Below, piece after piece: positions 8,885-19,176 of a DNA stretch of 64,000 bases; the stretch's first letter is position 1, and the number at the start of each line of letters is the position of its first letter. Source of the stretch: Nonomuraea jabiensis (GTDB lineage Bacteria; Actinomycetota; Actinomycetes; Streptosporangiales; Streptosporangiaceae); assembly GCF_014204795.1 (NCBI RefSeq), contig NZ_JACHMB010000001.1, positions 3,410,001 to 3,474,000 of the forward strand, read 5' to 3'. The position numbers and the translations under genes were made by a program. The notes below the pieces were generated by a model. The model saw only the letters and a list, made by a program, of their open reading frames with translations, ran no database searches and was not told the origin of the DNA.

Positions 8885-8950
8885 TCGCGGAAGCCGTCCA
8901 GCCTCTTCTCGTGATCGTGGAAGCCGTCCAGCCTCTTCTCGTGATCGCGG
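8875..8950. repeat. 30-bp tandem repeat at the end of nth
   Basis: Two full copies (starting at 8881 and 8911) and a 10-base third start, with a single C/T difference. A 6-base lead-in (CTTCTC) belongs to the end of nth. The first copy contains the nth stop codon, so the array looks like duplication of the gene's tail into the short spacer before the NUDIX gene. Confidence 0.85.
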
Positions 8951-8984
8951 GAAGTCCCCGGTGTCCCGGCGTGTTGGAGGATGC

Positions 8985-9632
8985 GTGACCCAAGTGCCCG
9001 ACTGGCTCGACCGACTGGCGGCGCAGGCTCAGCGCTTCGACGTACCGCGATGGTGGACGCCCCCCAACGGGAGCGGGCGGGCCGCGGCGGTGCTGATGCT
9101 GTTCGGTGAGGGGCCGCTCGGCCCCGACGTCCTGCTCATCCAGCGCAGCACGCGCGGGCGCAGGCACCCGGGCCAGCCCGCCTTCCCCGGCGGCGGCGTC
9201 GACCCCGACGACGGCGGGCCCGTCGCGGCGGCGCTGCGCGAGGCCGAGGAGGAGACCGGGGTCGATCCCGCGGGCGTCCACGTGCTGTGCACGATGCCCG
9301 AGCTGTACCTCAGCCACAGCGACAACCGGGTAACGCCCGTGATCGCCTGGTGGCGCGAGCCGTCGGCCGTGCACGCGGCCTCGCCGCACGAGGTGGAGTC
9401 CGTGGAGCGGGTGCCGATCGCCGAGCTGGTCGATCCCGCCAACCGCGTCACGCTGCGGCATCCGAGAGGGACGGCGGGGCCCGCGTTCCGGGTGCGGGGG
9501 ATGCTGGTGTGGGGGTTCACCGCGATGGTGCTCGACACCGTGCTGCGCGAGGGCGGGCTGGAGCGCCCGTGGGACCCCGCGCAGGTGGAGGACCTCCCGC
9601 AGGAAGTGATCGACCTGGCGTCGAGGAGCTAG
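8985..9632 (+). CDS. NUDIX hydrolase, CoA pyrophosphatase (NudL/Rv3672c) type
   Basis: 215-residue NUDIX enzyme. RGRRHPGQPAFPGGGVD near residue 52 is the CoA-diphosphatase signature (R-x-H-x-G-x-x-x-F-P-G-G), followed by AALREAEEETGVDP carrying the metal ligands. Predicted reaction: CoA to 3',5'-ADP and phosphopantetheine (family inference). The GTG start was chosen because GGAGG lies 5 nt upstream. An in-frame GTG 24 bp earlier lacks this. Its stop codon overlaps, tail to tail, the stop codon of the HEAT-like gene. Confidence 0.9.
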   Translation: MTQVPDWLDRLAAQAQRFDVPRWWTPPNGSGRAAAVLMLFGEGPLGPDVLLIQRSTRGRRHPGQPAFPGGGVDPDDGGPVAAALREAEEETGVDPAGVHVLCTMPELYLSHSDNRVTPVIAWWREPSAVHAASPHEVESVERVPIAELVDPANRVTLRHPRGTAGPAFRVRGMLVWGFTAMVLDTVLREGGLERPWDPAQVEDLPQEVIDLASRS

Positions 9633-10141
9633 CGGGGCGAACGCAGGGCCACGCCCAGGGAGGCCCAGCCCGCCACGTCCTTGTCGCTGTCGGCCGCCAG
9701 CGCGCGCAGCGTCTCCAGGCCGGCCCGGTCAGGGGGATCGCCGAGCACGTGCTGCAGCGCGTACGCGGCGCCGTAGCGCACCCTCGCGTCCTCGTGGCCG
9801 GCCAGCTCGATCACCGACGGCAGTGACCGCGGGTCCGCCAGGTGCCCGAACGCGATCAGCACCGAGTAGAGCACCATGGCGTCGTCCTCGCTGGCCGCCA
9901 GATAGCGCAGCACCGGCAGCGTACGGTCCACGAACGGCCGCAGCATCCCCATGATGTCCACGCCGAGCAGCCGCTCCGCCACGGTGTCCGCGGCGCACAG
10001 CCGGCGCGCCTCGATGAAGGACTCCAGATCACCGCGCTGTTGCAGCACGGAGATCACGTGCCAGCGCAGGGGGCCGTCAGGGTCGGCGTCGGACAGAGCC
10101 GCGTCGATGAGATCGCGCACTGTTCCCTCCGCCGACGGCAT
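9629..10141 (-). CDS. HEAT-repeat-like protein
   Basis: 170-residue all-helical protein with two to three HEAT/armadillo-like units: LPVLRYLAASEDDAMVLYSVLIAFGHLADPRSLPSVIEL and HEDARVRYGAAYALQHVLG. These show the typical D-x-x-V/R-x-x-A-A-x-A-L pattern. Such repeats normally form protein-binding scaffolds. No enzyme signature is visible. The frame stays open far upstream through the antisense of marP, but the ATG at the start of MPSAEGTVRDLIDAAL is the sensible start because it precedes the folded region and lies just outside marP. Divergent from marP with about 80 bp between. Confidence 0.75.
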   Translation of the reverse strand: MPSAEGTVRDLIDAALSDADPDGPLRWHVISVLQQRGDLESFIEARRLCAADTVAERLLGVDIMGMLRPFVDRTLPVLRYLAASEDDAMVLYSVLIAFGHLADPRSLPSVIELAGHEDARVRYGAAYALQHVLGDPPDRAGLETLRALAADSDKDVAGWASLGVALRSPR

Positions 10142-10222
10142 ACCGCTCAAGGTAGCCACGCGGTGACGCCGTCCTGGCGGAAGACGTGCACACTTGACCG
10201 TATCCCTGGTTAGCTTTGAAAC

Positions 10223-11413
10223 GTGCGCGGTGATCTGCTTGACCTCATCTTGATCGGCCTCGTGATCGCCTTCGGCATCTCGGGTTACCGGCAGGGCTTC
10301 ATCATCGGGGTAATGAGCTTCGTGGGGTTCGTCGGGGGGGCCGTGCTGGGCGTCTTCATCGCGCCGCCGATCTCCAAGGCCCTGGTCAGCGGCGACACCC
10401 CGCAGGCGCTGCTGGCCATCGTGATCGTCTTCCTGGCCGCCACCATCGGCCAGTTCGCGTCCTCGACGCTCGGCGCCGTCGTGCGCAGCCACGTCACGTG
10501 GGAGCCCGCCAAGGTGGCCGACGCGGTCGGCGGCACGTTCTCCAGCGCGCTGTCCGTGCTGGTGATCGCCTGGCTGATCGGCTCGCTGATCGTCTCCACG
10601 GCCTTCAGCCCCCTCGTCGACCAGGTGAAGAACTCCGCGCTGCTGACCACCGTCGACGACGTGATCCCGCAGGCCGCGCGCAACTGGCAGCAGCCGTTCA
10701 AGAAGTTCGTCGACCGGTCGGAGTTCCCGCCGGTCTTCGACGCCATCGGCGGGGGCACGATCATCGACGTGCCGCCGCCCGACCAGAGCGTGCTGCAGGG
10801 CTCCAAGCTGGGCCGCGCCCGGAAGGCCATCGTCAAGGTGCAGGGCAACGCGGAGAGCTGCAACAAGCACATCGAGGGCACCGGCTTCGTCTACGCCCCC
10901 GGCCGGATCATGACCAACGCCCACGTGGTCGCCGGCGTGACCCGTGGCCTGCAGGTCATCGACTCCACCAACACGCCCCACGAGGCCACCGTCGTGCACT
11001 ACAACCCGCGCCGCGACATCGCCGTCCTCTACGTGCCCGGCCTCGACCTGCCGCAGCTCTCCTTCGACGACGACGGCTCCCGCGGCGACAGCGCCATCAT
11101 CGCCGGGTTCCCCAAGAGCAAGGGGTTCACCGCGGAGCCGGCCAGGATCGGCGGCCAGCTCGAGGCCGAGGCGCCCGACATCTACCGCGACGCCACGGTC
11201 AGGCGCAAGGTGTACGCGATCCGCGGGAAGGTGCTGCCCGGCAACTCGGGCGGCCCGCTGCTCACGGTGGACGGCCGGGTCTACGGCGTGATCTTCGCCG
11301 CCGCGATCAACGAAGAGGAGACCGGCTACGTCCTGACGGCCGAGGAGGTCGCCCCCGACGCGGCCCAGGGCCGCAACGACACCACCCCGGCCAGCACCCA
11401 GAAGTGCGACTGA
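10223..11413 (+). CDS. marP: MarP-like membrane-anchored periplasmic serine protease
   Basis: 396 residues: an N-terminal CvpA-like domain with about four membrane helices (1-125), a linker, then an extracytoplasmic chymotrypsin-fold protease (about 200-390). The catalytic triad is His234 (TNAHVVAG), Asp265 (RRDIAVL) and Ser342 (PGNSGGP), nearly the same positions as in M. tuberculosis MarP (Rv3671c), which protects against acid and oxidative stress (established there). Cysteines in ESCNK and near the C-terminus (QKCD) could form the stabilising disulfide known in MarP. GTG start with a weak ribosome-binding site. Confidence 0.93.
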   Translation: MRGDLLDLILIGLVIAFGISGYRQGFIIGVMSFVGFVGGAVLGVFIAPPISKALVSGDTPQALLAIVIVFLAATIGQFASSTLGAVVRSHVTWEPAKVADAVGGTFSSALSVLVIAWLIGSLIVSTAFSPLVDQVKNSALLTTVDDVIPQAARNWQQPFKKFVDRSEFPPVFDAIGGGTIIDVPPPDQSVLQGSKLGRARKAIVKVQGNAESCNKHIEGTGFVYAPGRIMTNAHVVAGVTRGLQVIDSTNTPHEATVVHYNPRRDIAVLYVPGLDLPQLSFDDDGSRGDSAIIAGFPKSKGFTAEPARIGGQLEAEAPDIYRDATVRRKVYAIRGKVLPGNSGGPLLTVDGRVYGVIFAAAINEEETGYVLTAEEVAPDAAQGRNDTTPASTQKCD

Positions 11414-11423
11414 CGCCCGGTTG

Positions 11424-11867
11424 TCAGCGGGGGAGCTTGTCCAGGATCGCCGCGACGGCCTCGTCGGGGTCGCTGTCCTGGCCGAAGCCCGAGGCCGCCT
11501 TGCCGACCGCGTCGTACGCGCCGCCGTATCCCTGGACCCTGGCTGCTCCACGGCCGAAGAGGGTCAGCGCCCCGCGCCCGTTGCCGCGCTGCAGGTGCGT
11601 CAGCCCGACGCAGATCTGCGCGAGGCCCTGCCACAGCTCGCGCTCGTCCTCCGGCGCGCATTTCCAGCGGCCCTCGAACACCTCGTGCGCGTTGAACGGC
11701 AGGCCCTCGCCGAGGAAGCGGCGGGCGTCGGCCAGGGCCTGTTCGGTGGTGGGCGCGTAGTCGTCGGGGACCCGGGGCACCCCGGGCTCGCCGTAGGGGA
11801 GCGGCCTGCCGTACGCGTCGCGCGGCCTGGCGTTACGCGGCCTGCCCTCGGGATCGCGGTCTCTCAT
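11424..11867 (-). CDS. DUF309 family protein
   Basis: 147 residues. The DUF309 signature is clear: LPFNAHEVFEGRWK followed by ELWQGLAQICVGLTHLQRGN and a C-terminal Arg/Gly-rich helix. The conserved H-E and W-x-G-L positions form a small helical bundle in this family, whose function is unknown. The first 35 residues are Arg/Pro-rich and probably disordered. Its start overlaps the stop of the EphE-like gene by 4 bp, so it is translated from the same mRNA. Confidence 0.88.
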   Translation of the reverse strand: MRDRDPEGRPRNARPRDAYGRPLPYGEPGVPRVPDDYAPTTEQALADARRFLGEGLPFNAHEVFEGRWKCAPEDERELWQGLAQICVGLTHLQRGNGRGALTLFGRGAARVQGYGGAYDAVGKAASGFGQDSDPDEAVAAILDKLPR

Positions 11868-12784
11868 CGTTCGGGCTCCGGATCGGCCAGCCAGCCGAGC
11901 AACTCGGTGTCGAACACGTCGGGGATCTCCTCATGGGGGAAGTGGCCGGCTCCTTCGAGCAGCCGCCACCGGTACGGGGCCGCCACGTAGCGGCCCGAGC
12001 CGTGCGCCGTACGCGGCAGGGCGCGCGGGTCGAGCGCCCCGTGCAGCTGGAGCGTGGGAGCCTCGACCTCGGTGCGCATGGCCCTGGCGTAGCGGCGGCC
12101 GTCCGGACGCAGCTGGGAGCGGCCGAACCAGCGGTGGTACTCCAGCGCGCAGTGTGCCACGGCGGGGATGCGGAACGCCTCGCGGTACGTACGCGCGGTC
12201 TCGGGATCGGGCCAGCCGGGCCGCGACCAGTCGTCGAGCAACCGGCCCACCAGGGCCCCTTCGCGGCGCCTGAGCCGGTGCTCGGGCAGCAGCGGCAGCT
12301 GGTGGCCCAGCGACTGCCGGCTGGCCTTGAGCTGGCCGAACGGGTCGGTCAGCAGCGCCTTGCGCAGGCGCAGGGGATGCGGGGCGGACACGGCGATCAG
12401 CCGGTGCACGCACTTGGGGTCGAGCACGGCCATCGTCCAGGCCAGCAGCCCGCCCCAGTCGTGCCCCACCACGATCGCCCCGGTCTCGCCCAGCGCCCTG
12501 ATCAGGCCGGTCGCGTCGGCGGCCAGCGTGGGCAGGTCGTAGCCGCGCGGCGGCTTGTCGCTGCCGCCGTAGCCGCGCAGATCGGTCGCGACCGCCCGGT
12601 AACCGGCCTTCGGCAGCGAGACGAGCTGGTTGCGCCACGTCCACCAGAACTGGGGGAACCCGTGCAGCAGCAGCACCAGCGGCCCCTCGCCCGCCTCGAC
12701 GACGTGGAAGCGGGTGCCGCCCGCGTGGACCGCGCGGTGCGTCCAGGGGCCCTCGATCTCTACGACCGACTCGTCAGGCGCCAT
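11864..12784 (-). CDS. Alpha/beta hydrolase, EphE-like epoxide hydrolase family
   Basis: 306-residue alpha/beta-hydrolase. The oxyanion-hole motif HGFPQFWWTWR follows strand 3. The nucleophile elbow VGHDWGG carries an Asp at residue 109, as in epoxide hydrolases and haloalkane dehalogenases, and the C-terminal GAGHFPHEE supplies the general-base His. The Asp nucleophile plus HGFP fits the epoxide hydrolase branch, and the locus matches ephE (Rv3670). Substrate unknown. An ATG directly after a GTG was chosen. The 5' end overlaps the upstream membrane-protein gene by about 11 bp. Confidence 0.88.
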   Translation of the reverse strand: MAPDESVVEIEGPWTHRAVHAGGTRFHVVEAGEGPLVLLLHGFPQFWWTWRNQLVSLPKAGYRAVATDLRGYGGSDKPPRGYDLPTLAADATGLIRALGETGAIVVGHDWGGLLAWTMAVLDPKCVHRLIAVSAPHPLRLRKALLTDPFGQLKASRQSLGHQLPLLPEHRLRRREGALVGRLLDDWSRPGWPDPETARTYREAFRIPAVAHCALEYHRWFGRSQLRPDGRRYARAMRTEVEAPTLQLHGALDPRALPRTAHGSGRYVAAPYRWRLLEGAGHFPHEEIPDVFDTELLGWLADPEPER

Positions 12785-13214
12785 CACGTGTCACCGGCTC
12801 ACGATCGGGACGGACCGCGGGCAGCGTCTCGTCCTCGGGCGTGGCGATCTCCTTGAGCCCCTTGATCGACCTGGCGGTGCGCTTCATCCCGGCCAGCCCC
12901 TTGAGCCGCCTGACCCCGACGAACACCAGCAGCCCCGCCACCACCAGGTAGAACACCGTCACGATGAGGAAGGCCAGCCAGTTGGGCAGCCACTGGGCCA
13001 GCACGAACGCGATCGTGAACGAGGCGAGGATCAGGCACAGGTGCGCCATGAAGGCGGCGGCGGCGAACAGGCCGCCCGCCGTGCCGACCCGCTTGGCGTC
13101 GAACCTGAACTCGGCCTTGGCCAGCTCGATCTCCGAGCGGACCAGGTCCGAGATCTGACTGCTCGCCTGGGCGACCAGCGAGCCCAGGGATTCTTCCTCG
13201 GGAGTCTGCGGCAT
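12774..13214 (-). CDS. Holin-X/DUF1469-like membrane protein (Rv3669-like)
   Basis: 146 residues. An N-terminal amphipathic segment (SLGSLVAQASSQISDLVRSEIELAKAEF) leads into two closely spaced membrane helices at about 49-72 and 78-102, followed by a basic and then acidic cytoplasmic tail. This matches the actinobacterial Holin-X superfamily, which is chromosomal and not evidence of a prophage. Function is unknown, with a link to envelope integrity likely from context (MarP, EphE). Confidence 0.85.
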   Translation of the reverse strand: MPQTPEEESLGSLVAQASSQISDLVRSEIELAKAEFRFDAKRVGTAGGLFAAAAFMAHLCLILASFTIAFVLAQWLPNWLAFLIVTVFYLVVAGLLVFVGVRRLKGLAGMKRTARSIKGLKEIATPEDETLPAVRPDREPVTRDGA

Positions 13215-13466
13215 GAACGTCTCCTATCGAGGCCTGGTGGCCGTGTCAAACATCATCCAGCGCGATGCGACGCTCGCGTACCGTGTGAAGCGGCACCGCC
13301 GCCAGGAGCTCTTCCGACAGTTTCGCCAGGCCGAGCCGCGCTGACAGCCAGGCGCCCCGAACACGCCGAAACTTGTCGAGCGCAGTCCCGCTATCCCAGA
13401 ACTACCCGATCGAACAAGATAGCGCCCGTGCCGGGCACGCCGGGCTTCGCCCCAGGGTCTCAGGAG

Positions 13467-13503
13467 CCAGGCGTATGCCCCCTTTATCGGGACATACGCC
13501 TGG
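13467..13503 (-). terminator. Hairpin downstream of acs
   Basis: Perfect 11-bp inverted repeat (CCAGGCGTATG / CATACGCCTGG) around a 15-base loop, starting 9 bases beyond the acs stop codon. No U-run follows, as is usual for high-GC actinomycete terminators. Confidence 0.7.
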
Positions 13504-13512
13504 AATGGGGGA

Positions 13513-15486
<1,974 letters not shown>

Positions 15487-15784
15487 CTCGTGCTCCTTCT
15501 ATGGCCAGATTGCAGGGTCGTGTCCCACTTCACCAGCTCACGGCCTCCACACACAAGAGGTCTAGACAGGTCTGTACCGATGGGGGCCCGCTTATCAGGT
15601 CGCATGACAACCGCTATTGAAACGTTGTCATCCTGAAATCAGGTGGGGACCCATAAAGGGTTCCGCATATTCGGCCGCCCCGGGATTTCGCTCTTTGAGC
15701 GCGCGTCGCCTTCACCCGAGGCGCTGGTACGGTCGTCACCCGGTGGAGCGAGAGCGGTCGTACCCGCCGGTAAGGTCGGTTTCC

Positions 15785-16567
15785 GTGAGTGACCCACTGG
15801 CTGTCATCGCGGAGTTCCCCGGCGTCCCCGAGGCGGTCGACTCCGCCAGGCAGGCCGTCGACCGGCTGTACCGCCACCGAGTCCTGCGCCGGGCCAGCCC
15901 GGCCGTCTCGACGGAGTCGTCCCTGCGGGGCGCGCGGGCCTCGGCGTCCCTGGAGGGCGTGGACGTGTCCCTCGACGCGCTGCGCCGGGACGAGGTTCAC
16001 GACCCGCTGGTCCAGGGAGCCCTGCGGGCGTCGGCGGAGCTGGGCCGCCTGGGCTCGATGTGGCGGACGGCGCCGAGGCAGGTGCTGGCCCGCCTGCACA
16101 CGGTGGCGGCCGCCGGCCTGGCGCCGCAGTCCGCCCTGGGGCGTCCGCGGGCGACCGACGAGGCGCCGGACCCGCTGGGGCTCGGTCCCGCGCCGGGGGC
16201 TTCGGAGACGGCGACGCGCATGGAGGGGCTGCTCGGGCTGCTCGAACGGCCCACGAAGGCGCCCGCGATCGTGCTGGCCGCCGTCGTACACGCGGAGCTG
16301 GCCGTACTGCGTCCCTTCGGCGCGGCGGACGGGATCGTGGCGCGCGCGGCCGAGCGCCTGACCCTGGTCGAGTACGGCCTGGACCCGAAGTCCCTCGTGG
16401 CCGTGGAGGTGGGGCACCTGGAGCAGGCCTCGTACGCCGGGGGGTTGAGCGCGTACCTGAGCGGGACCCCGGAGGGCGTCGCCCAGTGGGTACAACAGTG
16501 TGCCTCCGCAGTAAGTCTGGGGGTGCGCGAGGCGGCCGCCATCTGCGAGGCGATGCAACGAGGCTGA
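15785..16567 (+). CDS. Fic/DOC-like protein with degenerate catalytic motif
   Basis: 260 residues. The mostly helical fold contains HAELAVLRPFGAADGIVARAAERL where Fic enzymes have H-x-E...I-H-P-F-x-x-G-N-G-R-x-x-R. The catalytic His is replaced by Arg176 and the G-N-G-R turn by A-D-G-I. The N-terminal inhibitory-helix motif S-x-x-x-E-G is present as SASLEG (53-58). AMP transfer by the usual mechanism is therefore not expected. Related actinobacterial proteins next to acs are often annotated simply as Fic family or oxidoreductase (recalled). GTG start with only a weak ribosome-binding site (TAAGG). Confidence 0.75.
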   Translation: MSDPLAVIAEFPGVPEAVDSARQAVDRLYRHRVLRRASPAVSTESSLRGARASASLEGVDVSLDALRRDEVHDPLVQGALRASAELGRLGSMWRTAPRQVLARLHTVAAAGLAPQSALGRPRATDEAPDPLGLGPAPGASETATRMEGLLGLLERPTKAPAIVLAAVVHAELAVLRPFGAADGIVARAAERLTLVEYGLDPKSLVAVEVGHLEQASYAGGLSAYLSGTPEGVAQWVQQCASAVSLGVREAAAICEAMQRG

Positions 16568-16622
16568 GGTCGCGCGGGCGCAGGCGCAGGTGGGAGCGTT
16601 GGACCGGACCCCCGACACAGCT

Positions 16623-16650
16623 GACGGCGTCTCCGTCAAGAGACGCCGTC
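16623..16650 (+). terminator. Hairpin downstream of the Fic-like gene
   Basis: Perfect 11-bp stem (GACGGCGTCTC / GAGACGCCGTC) with a 6-base loop, 55 bases after the stop codon. Probable transcription terminator. Confidence 0.75.
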
Positions 16651-17236
16651 TGCCGGCGCATCACACCGGGTTACCAAGCGTGCACCTCTATTCGTCGGAG
16701 CGGGTCAAGCCCGTCACGACGCGCCTCCCGCGGCTGGTCGCGCGTGGGTACCCGGCTGATGCGCCCGGACAAGTGGTCCGTGAGACCTTTCTACGTCGGA
16801 TCCGCCCTGATGGGAACCCCTCCGACCAAGACCTTTACCCGCCTATGAGCCGGGCCCCGGCATACCTCGCCGTCGCCACCCTCCGTGACCTGGTTACCAA
16901 CCTGTGATGACTACGGAGAGTAGCCGTCTTTATGTGATCGTTATGGTGTGGACAAAAAACTTGGCGAAAATGCGAGATTGCTCCTCGACGAAACTCGAGT
17001 CCATCGGGCAGCATACGGGGGTATCGCCCGAAACTGGAGCGACCGTGCACGGGGTTGCTTTGCCAGTCCCTTGCCAGGCTCTGGTGAAGTGATGAAAGCT
17101 TTCTTCTGAAACGGGACCGGCTCTACCCCCCCGGAGCCGGACCGATCAGGCGACCCCCGCTCTCCCCCCCGGCGGGGGTCGCCCCTTTTCCGCCCCCGCT
17201 CGCACCCCACCGTCCCGGTCGCCCTCACCCCATCCC
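16651..17236. other. Gene-free stretch before the pilus locus, first part
   Basis: No convincing coding sequence on either strand. Contains a moderately AT-rich island (about 16910-17110) followed by runs of C, which could be the promoter/leader region for the pilus operon. No riboswitch or tRNA could be recognised. Confidence 0.5.
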
Positions 17237-17530
17237 GCCTCCCACGGCCTCCTCCGCTGCGGCGCCTTCCCGCAGCGCGTCTCCTACGCCTCCTCCGCTG
17301 CGCTGGCCTCCGTGGCGCGTCTCCCGCGACCCCGTCCGCTTCGGCACCTTCCCGCAGCGTGCCTCGCGTTGCCCCCTCTGCTCGGCACCTTCCCGCAGCG
17401 CGTCTCCCACGGCCCCTCCGCTACGGCGCCTTCCCGCCGCGCGGCTCCCGCGGCTCCCTCCCCTACGGGCCTCCCCGTATCGTGCCTTCCACGGTCTCCT
17501 CCACTTCGGTGCCTTCCTGCAGCGCGCGCC
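17237..17530. repeat. Degenerate 41-bp tandem repeat upstream of ssd
   Basis: The phrase CCTTCCCGCAGCG (or near copies) recurs at 17265, 17347, 17388, 17429 and 17512, that is at 41 bp or about twice 41 bp, giving about seven diverged units with cores GGCGCCTTCCCGCAGCG and TCTCCCACGGCCCCTCCGCT. The unit length is not a multiple of three, so it does not encode a regular protein repeat. Confidence 0.7.
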
Positions 17531-18135
17531 TGCCACCGCGCCTCTCACCGAGCACTTGCCGTGTCCGCGCTCTCCCACGGATCGGCCTCTCGCCATCACG
17601 GTTCCGCAGAGCGCGTCCAGCCGAGCGTTCCTCATCACCCGTGCCCACCCACGGACACCGGCCCCCATCGCGACCTCCTGCGAGAAGCCTCTCGCCGAGC
17701 AGCCCTGCGACTGGACCGGCTACCGCCGCAGCCACCCGCAGCGCCTCTCAGGATGCCCACCCGTCACCACTCCCTTCACCACAGCAGCCCCAACCACCGC
17801 GCCGCATTCGTGCACTCCGACCCGACCCCGACCGCCGCCGTTGCGAGACTCGACCGCCCCCGCCTGAGCACTCTGGCACCCAGCGCACCCGCACCCGAGC
17901 ATCCTGGCGTCCCCAGTCGCATCCGAGCGCATACCCGCCACAACGCGGCCGGCACCCACGCCACCCCACCCCCGCGACCAGCACCACGGCCCCCATTGCA
18001 CCTCCAGCCACCAGGCCACTTATCCACAGACCGGCCACACCCCCGCCCAACAATCCCCAGAATCCCGTTCACCCTCTCCCCAACCCACCCACCTCCAGCA
18101 AGGTTGGCCTCCCGACCCGACCCCGAGAGGCCGAC
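17531..18135. other. C-rich gene-free leader of ssd
   Basis: Low-complexity, strongly C-biased top strand rich in CCACC, CCGC and CACCC. Forward frames remain open only because such sequence rarely makes stop codons, giving Pro/Arg/His-rich translations without family features. No gene is called. Confidence 0.55.
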
Positions 18136-19176
18136 ATGCACCGCCCCCTCGTCATCACCGAAGACCACGCGCTCCTCGACGACCTGGTCCGCATAGCCGC
18201 CGCAGCAGGCGCCCAACTCGACGTGGCCCACATCCCCGCCCACGCCCGCCCGTTCTGGAACCTGGCCCCCCTGATAGCAGTAGGCGCCGACCAGGCAGAC
18301 GCCGTGGCCGCGAGCTCACCCCCCACCCGAGATCAGGTCCTCCTCGTGACCCGGGCCCCCGACGACCCGGACACCTGGCGAAAATGCGTGGCCGTAGGCG
18401 CCCAGGCCGTCGTGACCCTCCCAACCGACGAGCGCCACCTGGTGGAGCGGTTGGCGGACGCCATGGAGCCCGACCCCCGCTCAGGATCGGTGATCTGCGT
18501 GATCGGCGGCCGAGGCGGGGCAGGCGCGAGCGTACTGTCGGCGTGCCTGTCCCTGCGTGCCTCGGGCGACCACCTCCGTACCTTGCTGGTGGACGCCGAC
18601 CCGCTGGGCGGTGGCATAGACGCACTGCTGGGCCACGAGGAGGCGTCGGGCGCCCGCTGGGGAGACCTGGTCGCCAGAGAGGGCCGGATCAACTCCAGCG
18701 CGCTTCAGGCCGCACTGCCGTCGTTCGGCGACCTGGCGGTCCTCTCCTTCCACAGAGGCGAGGTGGCGGCGATCCCCGCCCAGGCCATGCGTTCCGTCCT
18801 CGAGGCGGGCCAGCGAGGCTTCGACCTGATCGTCGTCGACCTCCCCCGCCACCTCGACCCCGCCGCGATCGAGGCCCTCACCAGAGCGAAGACCACGCTG
18901 ATGGTGGCCACGGCCGACGTACGCGGCATCCTCTCGGCCGTACAGGTGCTGGGCGAGACCCGCAAGCACACCTCGGACATCCGCGCCATCCTCCGCCCAG
19001 GCGTGGTGGACGACGACATGGCCGCGGGCGCCCTGGGCATCCCGTCCGCCGGCACCCTGCCCGACCAGCCGAGACTCACCGCCACCCTCAACCGGGGCGA
19101 GCTGCCCAAACTGGGCCCCCGCACCGTGATGGGCGCCCTGTGCAGCACACTCCTACGAGACCTCCTCCCGACATGA
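18136..19176 (+). CDS. ssd: Septum site-determining protein Ssd / CpaE-like ATPase homologue
   Basis: 346 residues. An N-terminal receiver-like domain (1-112) is followed by a MinD/ParA-like domain beginning VICVIGGRGGAGAS (119-132) and continuing with LLVDADPLGGGIDALLG and DLIVVDLPRHLDP. The deviant Walker A has Arg and Ala where MinD/CpaE have the two lysines, so ATP hydrolysis is doubtful. Equivalent to Rv3660c (Ssd) at the head of a Tad locus, where CpaE-type proteins position the pilus machine. The ATG was chosen because GAGAGG lies 5 nt upstream and the fold starts there. Stop overlaps tadA by 4 bp (ATGA). Confidence 0.88.
   Translation: MHRPLVITEDHALLDDLVRIAAAAGAQLDVAHIPAHARPFWNLAPLIAVGADQADAVAASSPPTRDQVLLVTRAPDDPDTWRKCVAVGAQAVVTLPTDERHLVERLADAMEPDPRSGSVICVIGGRGGAGASVLSACLSLRASGDHLRTLLVDADPLGGGIDALLGHEEASGARWGDLVAREGRINSSALQAALPSFGDLAVLSFHRGEVAAIPAQAMRSVLEAGQRGFDLIVVDLPRHLDPAAIEALTRAKTTLMVATADVRGILSAVQVLGETRKHTSDIRAILRPGVVDDDMAAGALGIPSAGTLPDQPRLTATLNRGELPKLGPRTVMGALCSTLLRDLLPT

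Noticed and set aside
12774..13214. Prophage remnant (holin)
   Set aside because: Holin-X-like proteins are ordinary chromosomal genes in this locus (Rv3669 position), and no other phage gene is nearby.
16835..17050. 71-codon reverse ORF in the region before ssd
   Set aside because: No ribosome-binding site or similarity. The region looks like promoter/leader DNA.
17225..17668. 147-codon reverse ORF with GDALREGA repeats
   Set aside because: The repeat period is 41 bp and frame-shifting, so the apparent protein repeats are a by-product of the minisatellite.
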